The translations under genes and the position numbers were made by a program. Under the pieces are notes generated by a model, which did no database searches, was not told where the DNA came from, and worked only from the letters and a program-made list of their open reading frames with translations. From assembly GCA_030750665.1 (NCBI GenBank), contig JASMHR010000006.1, positions 1-40,704 of the forward strand: DNA of 40,704 nt, read 5' to 3'. This DNA comes from Candidatus Poseidoniaceae archaeon. GTDB taxonomy: Archaea; Thermoplasmatota; Poseidoniia; Poseidoniales; Poseidoniaceae. Shown here piece after piece: positions 1 to 7,186 of this stretch. How positions within the stretch are numbered: the first letter of the stretch is position 1; each line of letters opens with the position of its first letter.

Positions 1-24
1 ATCTCCACTTTGTGACTCGCTCAT
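1..24 (-). CDS. 5' end of an unknown gene running off the left edge
   Basis: Read leftwards from 24, an ATG opens a frame beginning MSESQSGD that leaves the window after eight codons. It is preceded by a very strong Shine-Dalgarno (AAGGAGG at positions 39 to 33, eight bases before the ATG), and this is the main support. Only eight residues are visible, so no function can be given. It would be the next same-strand gene after srp19. Confidence 0.5.
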
Positions 25-29
25 GCGCT

Positions 30-44
30 CCCCCTCCTTGGGGG
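30..44 (-). promoter_or_regulatory. Hairpin embedding the Shine-Dalgarno of the left-edge gene
   Basis: Positions 30-34 (CCCCC) and 40-44 (GGGGG) form a five-base GC-only inverted repeat. The AAGGAGG ribosome-binding site of the left-edge gene lies in its loop and one arm when transcribed leftwards. Folding in the mRNA would hide the site. The pairing is visible; control of translation is inference. Confidence 0.35.
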
Positions 45-134
45 GTGCATTGCACACCATTCAAGGTTATGTTTGCATTTCAGATATTGAAAATTATCGC
101 TAGGTACGAAATCAGAACAAGAGTCCTAGATTCA

Positions 135-605
135 TCACTTCTTCCATTTCTTTCGCCCGCGTTGTTGCCTGTTCTTTTGGGCCCGTGCTGCCGCTTGTTT
201 TGCCGCCCCACTCGTTTTTCGCTGGGCCCGAGCCCGCTTATCCCCAGTTCGAGGCCCTCTTTTATTCGCCTCATCTTCCTCATTCTGGCGTTGGATATTG
301 AGTTCACGCCACTTGAGACCGATAATCTGTAGGATTTCTTCCTTTTTTCCCGTTCCAAGATCTGATTCAGCAGCAGTTCTAGAGACCCATAGCCGCCCTT
401 CCTTGGCCCAAGGCCTCCTTGGATGAGAAACGCTATCCTCCCGTTTCATCTTCTTGACACCCGCCTGACGAGCAGCCCATGCAAGCCCTTCGAGGTCTGG
501 TTTCTTGACGGAACAATCTACCCCTACGCGTCGACCATTTCTTCTCGATGAACGAGAACTGAAGTATCCCGGCCAGAGAATGATGCGGTCAGGATTGTGC
601 GCCAT
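135..605 (-). CDS. srp19: Signal recognition particle 19 kDa protein (SRP19)
   Basis: SRP19 binds SRP RNA and helps load SRP54 for co-translational targeting of membrane and secreted proteins. The 156-aa product opens with the family hallmark NPDRIILWPGYFSS, followed by a basic SRRNGRRV stretch, as in the archaeal/eukaryotic family. The C-terminal half is rich in Lys, Arg and Ala and is longer than in minimal archaeal SRP19 (about 90-100 aa), presumably an RNA-binding tail. I chose the ATG at 605 because the core begins right after it; an in-frame GTG at 614 would add three residues. It sits downstream of rps8e on the same strand, a sensible translation/targeting pairing, and probably shares its transcript. 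Confidence 0.85.
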   Translation of the reverse strand: MAHNPDRIILWPGYFSSRSSRRNGRRVGVDCSVKKPDLEGLAWAARQAGVKKMKREDSVSHPRRPWAKEGRLWVSRTAAESDLGTGKKEEILQIIGLKWRELNIQRQNEEDEANKRGPRTGDKRARAQRKTSGAAKQAAARAQKNRQQRGRKKWKK

Positions 606-667
606 ACTTCTCACTCATCGGGTGGGGGCGGTTGCCTTGAAGGCCACGCCTGAGAACAACTGGTGCT

Positions 668-1048
668 TCAATCCAATAGAACGCCGTTGATGACACCATC
701 ATGTCCTGGGCGACTTGTGATGCGCACATGGCCCATCTCTGTGTCGATCACCGCTCCTTTGGTTAGCACATTTCGTCTGACATAATTTGGATTTGCTGGG
801 CTTTCTACCACGGTTTTGATGGTGGTTCGCTCAGTTTTTCCAGTTTTTGGATTACTGACGCTCACCTTGTCTTCCATCAGAACTCTGACCAGAGTGTTCC
901 CCCCAGTCTTGCGATAGATCTTCCTCTTCGATTCACCTACGAGAGCCAACTGTTTCTCACTGCTGATTTCAGTACTTCTCTTGCCGCGAGCTTTGACCTT
1001 GCGGCCACCGGTCGATTTTCTCTTTGAAACGCCATGCCATTGTGCCAT
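668..1048 (-). CDS. rps8e: 30S ribosomal protein S8e
   Basis: S8e is an archaeal/eukaryotic-specific protein of the small ribosomal subunit. The 126-aa product starts MAQWHGVSKRKSTGG, close to the usual archaeal S8e N-terminus. It also carries the internal TGGNTLVRVL segment and the C-terminal NPNYVRRNVLTKGAVIDT pattern typical of the family. The length matches archaeal S8e. The ATG at 1048 is chosen because the conserved sequence begins there and AGAGGG lies a few bases upstream; the frame stays open 11 codons further, but that part is not conserved. It lies between the FAH-family gene and srp19, all on the minus strand with short gaps. Confidence 0.95.
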   Translation of the reverse strand: MAQWHGVSKRKSTGGRKVKARGKRSTEISSEKQLALVGESKRKIYRKTGGNTLVRVLMEDKVSVSNPKTGKTERTTIKTVVESPANPNYVRRNVLTKGAVIDTEMGHVRITSRPGHDGVINGVLLD

Positions 1049-1083
1049 GATGAACCCTCTGGGGATGCGCCGACTCAGCATCC

Positions 1084-1770
1084 CTATTTCAATTCTGAGG
1101 GTATGATGAAATCAACGGTCAGACAACTCTTGAGGCAACCATCCGCATCGTTGAGCCTTGCAACCGCTACATCCCCTCCCTTCAGCCAATCCACGCCTGC
1201 AGGAGTTCCAGTGAAGATCAGGTCGCTTTTTCTCAAAGGTGCCCACTCGTTCAGAGCTGCCAATAAATCAAGTGGTTTGCAAGTCATTTCTGCAACTCCA
1301 GCCTTCATTCTGCTTCGTTCATTGACTTTGAGTTCTAGAGCCCATCCCTGTTGGATATTGTGGATGTCCCCTTCTTTCAACTCATGCCAGTCTCCAATAA
1401 TCGCCGAACTGCGGAATGCTTTGGAACGAGCCCAAGGCAACCCTTTCACCTTCAATTGTGATTGAGCAGGTCTGTCGGTAAGATCGATTCCTACACAAAC
1501 CGCATCCACTGCAGAGGCCAATTTTTCAACATCTTCTCCTTGCTCAACATCTCGACCGAGTCTGAGGACTAGTTCAACTTCGTGCTGTATCGTTTTACCA
1601 TCAGCGATATCGATGGTCTGTGGGTCATCAAGAGGTGAAGACAACAATGCTGCTTCCGGTTTGAGAAAGAATTGCGGCACGGTCAGGCTACTTTCGTTCA
1701 TTTCCTCAGCATGCGCGGCATAGGTACGGATTGCACACCAGATTGTTGCCAGAAGAAACCCTCCATTCAT
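1084..1770 (-). CDS. Fumarylacetoacetate hydrolase (FAH) family protein
   Basis: Members of this family are Mg/Mn-dependent C-C bond hydrolases, isomerases or decarboxylases acting on beta-keto acids such as acylpyruvates and oxaloacetate, often in aromatic catabolism. The 228-aa protein has the family order: an RTYAAHAEEM segment near the N-terminus (family form RNYxxHAxE), a metal-binding HEVELVLRLG (family pattern HExExxxxxG), GIDLTDRPAQ, a GLPWARSKAF lid segment, and the C-terminal hallmark DLIFTGTPAGV. Length fits the single-domain YcgM/FAHD1 type. The ATG at 1770 lies four bases after the stop of the AhpD-like gene, so the two are probably cotranscribed. The exact substrate cannot be read from sequence. 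Confidence 0.88.
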   Translation of the reverse strand: MNGGFLLATIWCAIRTYAAHAEEMNESSLTVPQFFLKPEAALLSSPLDDPQTIDIADGKTIQHEVELVLRLGRDVEQGEDVEKLASAVDAVCVGIDLTDRPAQSQLKVKGLPWARSKAFRSSAIIGDWHELKEGDIHNIQQGWALELKVNERSRMKAGVAEMTCKPLDLLAALNEWAPLRKSDLIFTGTPAGVDWLKGGDVAVARLNDADGCLKSCLTVDFIIPSELK

Positions 1771-1774
1771 TTAT

Positions 1775-2110
1775 TCATTCATCGATCTGGGCTATCGTTT
1801 CCCAAACTTCTCGGATATGTGGAATGGTGATGGAACCCCCAACAACCAAAGCGACATTCAGTGCGTCGAGCAATTCATCTTTCGACCATCCATGCTCTAG
1901 ACATTTTTCAGCATGATAGGTGACACATTCCTGACATCGCAACACTGTGGAAGCAACGAGGCCCAACAATTCCTTGGTTTTCCCATCGAGAGCATCATCG
2001 CGGTAAGCACCACTGTCAAGAGCAAGGAATCTTTTGATGCCGCGATGTTCTTCTGACATCAGCAGGTTCATTCTACGTTCGCGATTCTCATGGAATTCGT
2101 GGATATCCAT
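1775..2110 (-). CDS. Carboxymuconolactone decarboxylase / AhpD-like protein
   Basis: The CMD/AhpD family includes gamma-carboxymuconolactone decarboxylases and AhpD alkylhydroperoxidases, all-helical proteins. This 111-aa protein carries CQECVTYH (Cys59, Cys62, His66), the CxxCxxxH redox motif of the AhpD branch. It is followed by a GxSxxE-type helix and the GGSITIPHIREVWE tail usual in the family. The redox Cys pair favours a peroxidase or thiol-disulfide role over decarboxylation. The start is uncertain: ATG at 2110 is used because AAGGTG precedes it, but ATG at 2143 or 2167 would add 11 or 19 residues. It is immediately upstream of the FAH-family gene, so a shared small-molecule pathway is possible. 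Confidence 0.85.
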   Translation of the reverse strand: MDIHEFHENRERRMNLLMSEEHRGIKRFLALDSGAYRDDALDGKTKELLGLVASTVLRCQECVTYHAEKCLEHGWSKDELLDALNVALVVGGSITIPHIREVWETIAQIDE

Positions 2111-2204
2111 ACACCTTGGAAATGGACCGCGGATTTGAGTCATACCCTGTTGTGGCCACCAATCCAATGGGCATCCTCATCAATGGAATCCTTCAGGTGG
2201 GAAC

Positions 2205-2714
2205 ATGGCCAAGGATTGGGTTGTCCGCAAACGCCGCCCCGTAAGGCGTAAGCAAATCGCCCCCCTTCTCGCTGTATTGGAGGAATCATTGGGCGTTGAT
2301 CTGAATCTTGATGGAGCATTTTTGGAGATTGCAGAATATGGGCCTTGGAGATTGATGATAGTCGACAAGGAACCGCATACAGTGGAAATAGAGAATCAAG
2401 ATGGGGAGATAGTGGCTGCATTGACACTCAGAGGATTATTGGCCAATAATGCTACGAGAGGATGGTTGGAGGTGGACAGAGGAGCGACGCCATTTCTGAT
2501 GAATGGAGCAGATTGTATGGCTGCAGGAATTCATGCTGCTCATGATGAGATAGTGGAAGGAGACCTTGTTTGGATCAGGGACCAAGAACACAAGCGACCG
2601 CTGGCACTTGGATGGGCTTGTTCAAGTGCTGAAGAAATGATTGAGGCCACCAGTGGGAAGGCAGTGAAGACCTTGCATTGGATTGGAGACGAATTGTGGA
2701 ACATGGAGTTCTGA
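2205..2714 (+). CDS. PUA-domain RNA-binding protein (MCT-1/Tma20-like)
   Basis: The C-terminal half (about residues 75-155) is a PUA domain: VDRGATPFLMNGADCMAAGI followed by EGDLVWIRD and ALGWACSS. This matches archaeal stand-alone PUA proteins related to MCT-1/Tma20 and archaeosine transglycosylase C-domains. PUA domains bind structured RNA such as tRNA or rRNA. The N-terminal half resembles the small alpha/beta domain that precedes PUA in the archaeal family, but I recognise it less surely. 169 aa fits. It is the first plus-strand gene after the divergent minus-strand cluster, with 94 bp between the starts. A role in translation initiation or RNA modification is inferred from the family. 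Confidence 0.82.
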   Translation: MAKDWVVRKRRPVRRKQIAPLLAVLEESLGVDLNLDGAFLEIAEYGPWRLMIVDKEPHTVEIENQDGEIVAALTLRGLLANNATRGWLEVDRGATPFLMNGADCMAAGIHAAHDEIVEGDLVWIRDQEHKRPLALGWACSSAEEMIEATSGKAVKTLHWIGDELWNMEF

Positions 2715-2757
2715 AAATCCAAATAGCGTTTGATTGAAAACTGATGAAGTTCCCCGT

Positions 2758-3351
2758 ATGCTCATGTCGAAGCCTATCGTACTGCTGCTTAGTTCACTGT
2801 TGATTCTATGTTTCAGTAGCATGGTGTCTGCTACCGGAGGAGTTGATGTTGAGCCAGAGATTGAATCTTCTCCAATCTCAAATATCACCCATTCAACAGG
2901 AGTTGCAGATGAATCATCGTGGAGTATTTCAGTTTCTCTTGAAGAGTCTGCAGTAAACAACAGTACCAGTGTTCGCATCCTCAAGCAGATGTGCACCAAT
3001 GAAGGGGTATGTTATGCACCAGAGTGGATTGAAGCGGAATCATCATCTGACAATCAGACATGGTCTACATCTTGGCAAACCATCAGTGACCACGCATATG
3101 TGAATTGGCGAGTAGCATTGGATTATGAGGATGGTGAATCTGAAGAGTATCCCTCAGAGGGATATGCCAAAGCTTGGAGTTCATGTTGGCACGATATTGA
3201 TTCAGATGAATGGGGGGGCAAGGACTGCCCTGATGGTCCATCGAATGATGAGAAATCAGCAGTTGACGATTCAGGTTTTCTTCCAGCCCTGAGTATGTTG
3301 GCTGCGATTGCGATGATAACTGCAGCAGCAGTGTCACGTGGTTCAAAGTGA
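2758..3351 (+). CDS. Small secreted protein with C-terminal membrane anchor
   Basis: The function is not recognised. The protein (about 197 aa) has an N-terminal signal peptide (KPIVLLLSSLLILCFSSMVSA), an extracytoplasmic part with several N-x-S/T sequons and four Cys likely to form disulfides, and a C-terminal hydrophobic segment (FLPALSMLAAIAMITAAAV) ending in a short basic tail. That layout resembles archaeal tail-anchored or sortase-processed surface proteins. Starts at 2758 or 2764 are equally good; a TTG at 2734 is in frame but less likely. Its 3' end overlaps the convergent gene at 3343 by nine bases. Confidence 0.7.
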   Translation: MLMSKPIVLLLSSLLILCFSSMVSATGGVDVEPEIESSPISNITHSTGVADESSWSISVSLEESAVNNSTSVRILKQMCTNEGVCYAPEWIEAESSSDNQTWSTSWQTISDHAYVNWRVALDYEDGESEEYPSEGYAKAWSSCWHDIDSDEWGGKDCPDGPSNDEKSAVDDSGFLPALSMLAAIAMITAAAVSRGSK

Positions 3352-3732
3352 AGCGTGTTCTGACAGCCGGTCCAATAACCTGCGAACTTCGACACCCCAG
3401 GCGGTGATAATTACGCTGGCAGAACTTCTGTCATCAGACAACTCACCCTTTTCAAATCCCGGCATGGCCAGATCTGAAGGCACCAGTGGCAAGGCATTCT
3501 CAGCATTTATTTCCAGAAGCACTCCATTTTCAACAACTTTGATTTTGAGTTCTTCGGGTATATTGTCATCCATATGTCTCCTCATTGCAGCATGGAGTTC
3601 TTGTGGCTCGGTAGTGAGCAGAGAACCCTCTATATGTTCTCCAGATGCTTCCCCATAAGCCGAAAGGAATGGCAGGTCGACATCATTGTCGTCTAACAAG
3701 TCATCCAGACCGCGCCCCAGTTTCCTCGCCAT
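3343..3732 (-). CDS. Unknown 129-aa protein with ParB-like N-terminal peptide
   Basis: The N-terminus reads MARKLGRGLDDLLDD. This is strikingly like the start of bacterial ParB/Spo0J proteins (LGRGLxALL), the short peptide whose Arg stimulates the ParA/Soj ATPase. The rest of the protein does not look like ParB: there is no ParB/sulfiredoxin CTP-binding domain and no helix-turn-helix KorB domain. It is an acidic, soluble-looking sequence ending in VEVRRLLDRLSEHASL. The gene starts nine bases after the SAP membrane-protein gene and is probably cotranscribed with it. A ParA-type partner is inference from 10-12 residues only; an unrelated conserved protein remains possible. Confidence 0.7.
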   Translation of the reverse strand: MARKLGRGLDDLLDDNDVDLPFLSAYGEASGEHIEGSLLTTEPQELHAAMRRHMDDNIPEELKIKVVENGVLLEINAENALPLVPSDLAMPGFEKGELSDDRSSASVIITAWGVEVRRLLDRLSEHASL

Positions 3733-3741
3733 TCATAACCC

Positions 3742-5889
3742 TCAGTCGCTGGAACGTATATGAGACCAGCCGACCATCCCACCATCGCTAGCATCTGCTA
3801 CGAAAGAGAATGAATGAGACCAATCACCGTCTTCCCAAGTCCGCACTCCATCGATTGTCACTCTACCCGCATCATTGAGAGGCAGGAAATCAAGTGTTGA
3901 AGGCAATTCTACACCCGTTGTTGCCACTAGGACCCCGAGCCTCATGTCACTTCTCCATTCACCGTTTACGGCAGCCATCCCTGTAGTCCCACTGAATTCC
4001 GGAAAGGCCTCGCCATTCAACCATCTTGCAGTTTCCATCCAACCAAGAGATGGCGTCTCGGGGATAGCATTTCGGTTATGATCAGGTGCTTCATCACCAT
4101 GTCCTCCAGAATCGAGATACGTACAATTTCCTTCACTTCCGCCAGTTCCCGAAACGTCGAACTTTACCCAGCCGCTGGTGTCATCACTTGCTAACCAGCT
4201 GAGGTTCCACTCCGTCACTCCAGCATCTGAGCGATTATCACGCGCTCTCCAAATGTATGCATCATACTCTTTCAAAGCATCTTCTGCTGCACCACCATCG
4301 CCGTCATCTGAGGTATTTCCAACACAACTGACAGCCATCTCCAAAGTCTGACTGCGTGTAGTGGATGCGTCGGGCATATGCCTGTCAAGATGCCAATCCT
4401 GCATCTCTGATGAAGGGGGTCTTGTCGAAGAGATATCTGGTTTGGAATCATATGAATATCCAAGATCCACTAGATGTTCTCCGCGTTTGAGATTGGTCTT
4501 CTCTATTGTCATCTTCATCTCCAATCGTCCATCAGGCATCGCATAGTCGCCCAAGATCTCTTGCAATGTCCCGCAATCACTCGAATCTTCTCCAGTAATC
4601 AACAGGTCTGTGGATTGACTTACTGCCCAAGGAGAGGATGGAGTTGCAAGGATGTGGATTGTTGCATGGCCTAAGCAATTCTCTTCCAAATCTTTGTTTC
4701 TGAAGAGGATTTTCCATGCAGTCTCTTCACCAAATTCTTCACTTCCAGTAACTTGCCAGGACCAGCCTGAAACATTACCTGCCGCATTTTCATCGATCAT
4801 CGTATTCCCAAGCACTTCATGGATCTGCAATGGAGCAAAGGTCATCGAAGCACCAAGTCCAACCGAATCCAATGAATCCAAGAAACCACCCAACCCAAAG
4901 GTCGTGATGTCTCCTTGCAGATGCCCATCAGGATGTGTCAACCCATAGCCAAATTCGGAGCGAATACTTTTCTCACTGCTGAGTTCAATCCATTCAGTCC
5001 AGTCGATATCCACCTTTGCATTCACCGCAGGCATCTCTATACATCCCAGCTGGCTTGATTTCTCACTTTGAGATATCTGCACGTCATTGAGGTCATACAA
5101 CAACTCCTTTTCCATCGTCAACCAAGAATATCCATTCTCCCCCACCTGACTGACTGAACCCAACCTGTCATCATTCATTTCTCCAGAGATATCAGCAACG
5201 CCTCCTTCAGATACTGTGATGCTTCCACTACCTGCAAATGCAATATTCAATGCACACACATCTTCTTCTGAACCGAACCACTCGAAAACTTTGGAAGCGT
5301 AATCCTCGGTGGCTACGAGCCTTCCTCCTGTTACCGCGAATTCCATTCTATCTCCATGTCGTAGCGGGTCTGGTGTGAATGGCTCAGCCTCGAGACTGAA
5401 CCACCACCATGCTCCTGCACCGAGAAGCACGAGAGTCAATATCAGCGCTCCGCTCATCCTCCAATCGAACACGGACTCTTCTAATCTGCTACTGGCACTG
5501 GAGACAATGGCACGTTCTGATGAATCCTTCCGAGCCTTTTCTTTGATATCAGCAGTTATCACATCCGCTTCAATCACGTCGTCATCAATCATTTCTGCTT
5601 CGTACACTTCTGCTTCCAGAATCTCCTCTTCATCCTCTTCTGTTTCGGTTTCTGCCTCAACAGCGCCATCCTCGTCGTCTTCAAGGAGTAACAATCCTTC
5701 TTCATCTTCCACGATGTCATCTTCTTCAGGAGTTTCTTCAGCCAATGGCTGTAGTCCTACTTCTTTTCTACTGGCCCCATATTTCAGTAGTCGATTCACA
5801 AGTTCAGCCTTTTTTCCTGATAGAGACAATTCCTTCTCTTTGCATAACGCCTTCAGAGCGGCAACGGTCAACGTCGAGTTGGCTGTCAT
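3742..5889 (-). CDS. SAP-domain single-pass membrane protein
   Basis: The 715-aa product begins with a SAP domain (about residues 7-38: LTVAALKALCKEKEL, then a Gly-Lys-Lys and AELVNRLLKYG). SAP is a two-helix motif usually binding DNA or RNA. A very acidic Glu/Asp-rich linker follows (about 52-118), then one transmembrane helix (about 145-165, GALILTLVLLGAGAWWW), then some 550 residues with Cys and N-x-S/T sequons that would lie outside the cell. Topology is predicted N-in. I do not recognise the outer domain. ATG 5889 is chosen because the SAP domain starts just after it; the open frame runs 23 codons further up. The ParB-peptide gene follows directly downstream. Tethering nucleic acid to the membrane is inference. 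Confidence 0.8.
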   Translation of the reverse strand: MTANSTLTVAALKALCKEKELSLSGKKAELVNRLLKYGASRKEVGLQPLAEETPEEDDIVEDEEGLLLLEDDEDGAVEAETETEEDEEEILEAEVYEAEMIDDDVIEADVITADIKEKARKDSSERAIVSSASSRLEESVFDWRMSGALILTLVLLGAGAWWWFSLEAEPFTPDPLRHGDRMEFAVTGGRLVATEDYASKVFEWFGSEEDVCALNIAFAGSGSITVSEGGVADISGEMNDDRLGSVSQVGENGYSWLTMEKELLYDLNDVQISQSEKSSQLGCIEMPAVNAKVDIDWTEWIELSSEKSIRSEFGYGLTHPDGHLQGDITTFGLGGFLDSLDSVGLGASMTFAPLQIHEVLGNTMIDENAAGNVSGWSWQVTGSEEFGEETAWKILFRNKDLEENCLGHATIHILATPSSPWAVSQSTDLLITGEDSSDCGTLQEILGDYAMPDGRLEMKMTIEKTNLKRGEHLVDLGYSYDSKPDISSTRPPSSEMQDWHLDRHMPDASTTRSQTLEMAVSCVGNTSDDGDGGAAEDALKEYDAYIWRARDNRSDAGVTEWNLSWLASDDTSGWVKFDVSGTGGSEGNCTYLDSGGHGDEAPDHNRNAIPETPSLGWMETARWLNGEAFPEFSGTTGMAAVNGEWRSDMRLGVLVATTGVELPSTLDFLPLNDAGRVTIDGVRTWEDGDWSHSFSFVADASDGGMVGWSHIRSSD

Positions 5890-5985
5890 CTTCTGACCTG
5901 TGATATTAAGGCGCCACTGTGACCCTTTGAAGGCTCGCTCGATAAGAACATGCAACAAGGGGGTTGGATGGTCGTTTCACGTACT

Positions 5986-7089
5986 TCAACCTGAGAATGG
6001 CACATAAGTGCCATCGTGTTGCTTGACGTATGGTTGAGGATCAAAGGTGTTGTCATCTTTGAGGATGTAGTAGTATCCATCTCCAGACTCAATGTAATTC
6101 AGTGTGCTAATCGGAGCGCTGGCAGGTGGCATTTGTTGTGCTGGTGCTGGCTGAGCCGGCGCAGGTGATGGTTGTGCCGAAAGGGCGGCATACGCATCCT
6201 CTATTGGTGCCCCATCTGCGGTTGGAGGTCCTCCTGGGCCTGCAGTGATGATGGCTTGTGCGGTCTCTTCCATGACTTCCTCTTCAATACTTATTGAACC
6301 ACGACGAATAGAAGTTCTTTCTTTGAGGATCTTGCCTTTGCGTTGAGCACCAATGAAGCCGAAGATGGCCCATAACAATGAGATTCCCCCCAAGCCTCCG
6401 CCTATCTCTCTCAAACCGTAGACTGAAGCAGTGACCTCCAATGATTCCAAGGGTTGTCCAACACCTTCGTATTCTACCACGAGGCAATAACTCCCGGGAT
6501 CGAGTTTGAATTCCATTTCGTAAGTCTCCCCAGGGGTAGAATCGACATAGAGTCGATGAGTGCTGTCAAACGATTCGTCTCTGGCAACCGCCGCTTCAAA
6601 TTCAATCAATTCATCTGTGATGGTGTTGGTTCCACAGTGTGCTTCAATCACGTGTGCATGAAAGGTCCCTCCGGTTTTGGGTACTACTTCAACCACCAAT
6701 CTCACATCAGTGGAATCTCTTCCATCGATTGGCATTCCGAATAGATATGGCAACTCCTGATGCAATATCCCTCCATCAACATCGTCTGTCAACACGGTTT
6801 CATCATCCCAAGGAGCGGGAACTGGTAATGGAATCAATGCAAATGCGAACATCATCGCTGCAATTCCAAGATACATGAAAACATTCCATCGTGCTTTCTT
6901 GACTATTGAGCGCAATTCTCCGGTATTGAGTTCAGATTCATGCTCCCTTTCTGCTTGATCCATGGCCGCAGCACCCGGAGGTGGCCCGCCCGGGCCAGCC
7001 GCTCCAGGTCGTGAAGCAGGAGGGGGCCCCCCAGGCCCATCAGTTGGTCCCCAAGCGGGCGGCATGGCCCCTCGGAGAGCAGACTTCAT
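5986..7089 (-). CDS. Pro/Gly-rich two-TM membrane protein, unknown
   Basis: The function is not recognised. In the 367-aa protein, residues 1-45 are Pro/Gly/Ala-rich (repeated GPGGPPP). A first membrane helix lies at about 69-89, followed by an extracytoplasmic domain of some 135 residues with a likely beta fold. A second helix lies in the GGISLLWAIFGFIGAQ region, then a cytoplasmic tail with a Pro/Ala linker. The C-terminal 35 residues are rich in Tyr and Asp (GDGYYYILKDDNTFDPQPY), like a small repeat or binding module. ATG 7089 gives MKSALRGAM; an in-frame ATG at 7107 is possible. It lies 96 bp upstream of the SAP membrane gene on the same strand and may share its transcript. Confidence 0.75.
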   Translation of the reverse strand: MKSALRGAMPPAWGPTDGPGGPPPASRPGAAGPGGPPPGAAAMDQAEREHESELNTGELRSIVKKARWNVFMYLGIAAMMFAFALIPLPVPAPWDDETVLTDDVDGGILHQELPYLFGMPIDGRDSTDVRLVVEVVPKTGGTFHAHVIEAHCGTNTITDELIEFEAAVARDESFDSTHRLYVDSTPGETYEMEFKLDPGSYCLVVEYEGVGQPLESLEVTASVYGLREIGGGLGGISLLWAIFGFIGAQRKGKILKERTSIRRGSISIEEEVMEETAQAIITAGPGGPPTADGAPIEDAYAALSAQPSPAPAQPAPAQQMPPASAPISTLNYIESGDGYYYILKDDNTFDPQPYVKQHDGTYVPFSG

Positions 7090-7186
7090 CTTGAAAGGCG
7101 CGTACAATCAAATCTCTCGACTATTCAAGATGAATGGCGATTTCTTTGCATTCATTTGAAATGGGAGGGGTGTGCGGTTTGCATCG

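Noticed and set aside
135-358. Plus-strand and other-frame open reading frames over srp19
   Set aside because: The minus-strand SRP19 frame carries clear family motifs; the others are overlapping shadows.
3343-3732. Full ParB protein
   Set aside because: Only the N-terminal peptide matches; the CTP-binding and DNA-binding domains are absent.
5309-5896. Plus-strand Ser-rich frame
   Set aside because: Shadow of the acidic linker and SAP domain of the minus-strand gene; Ser runs arise from Glu/Asp codons read in reverse.
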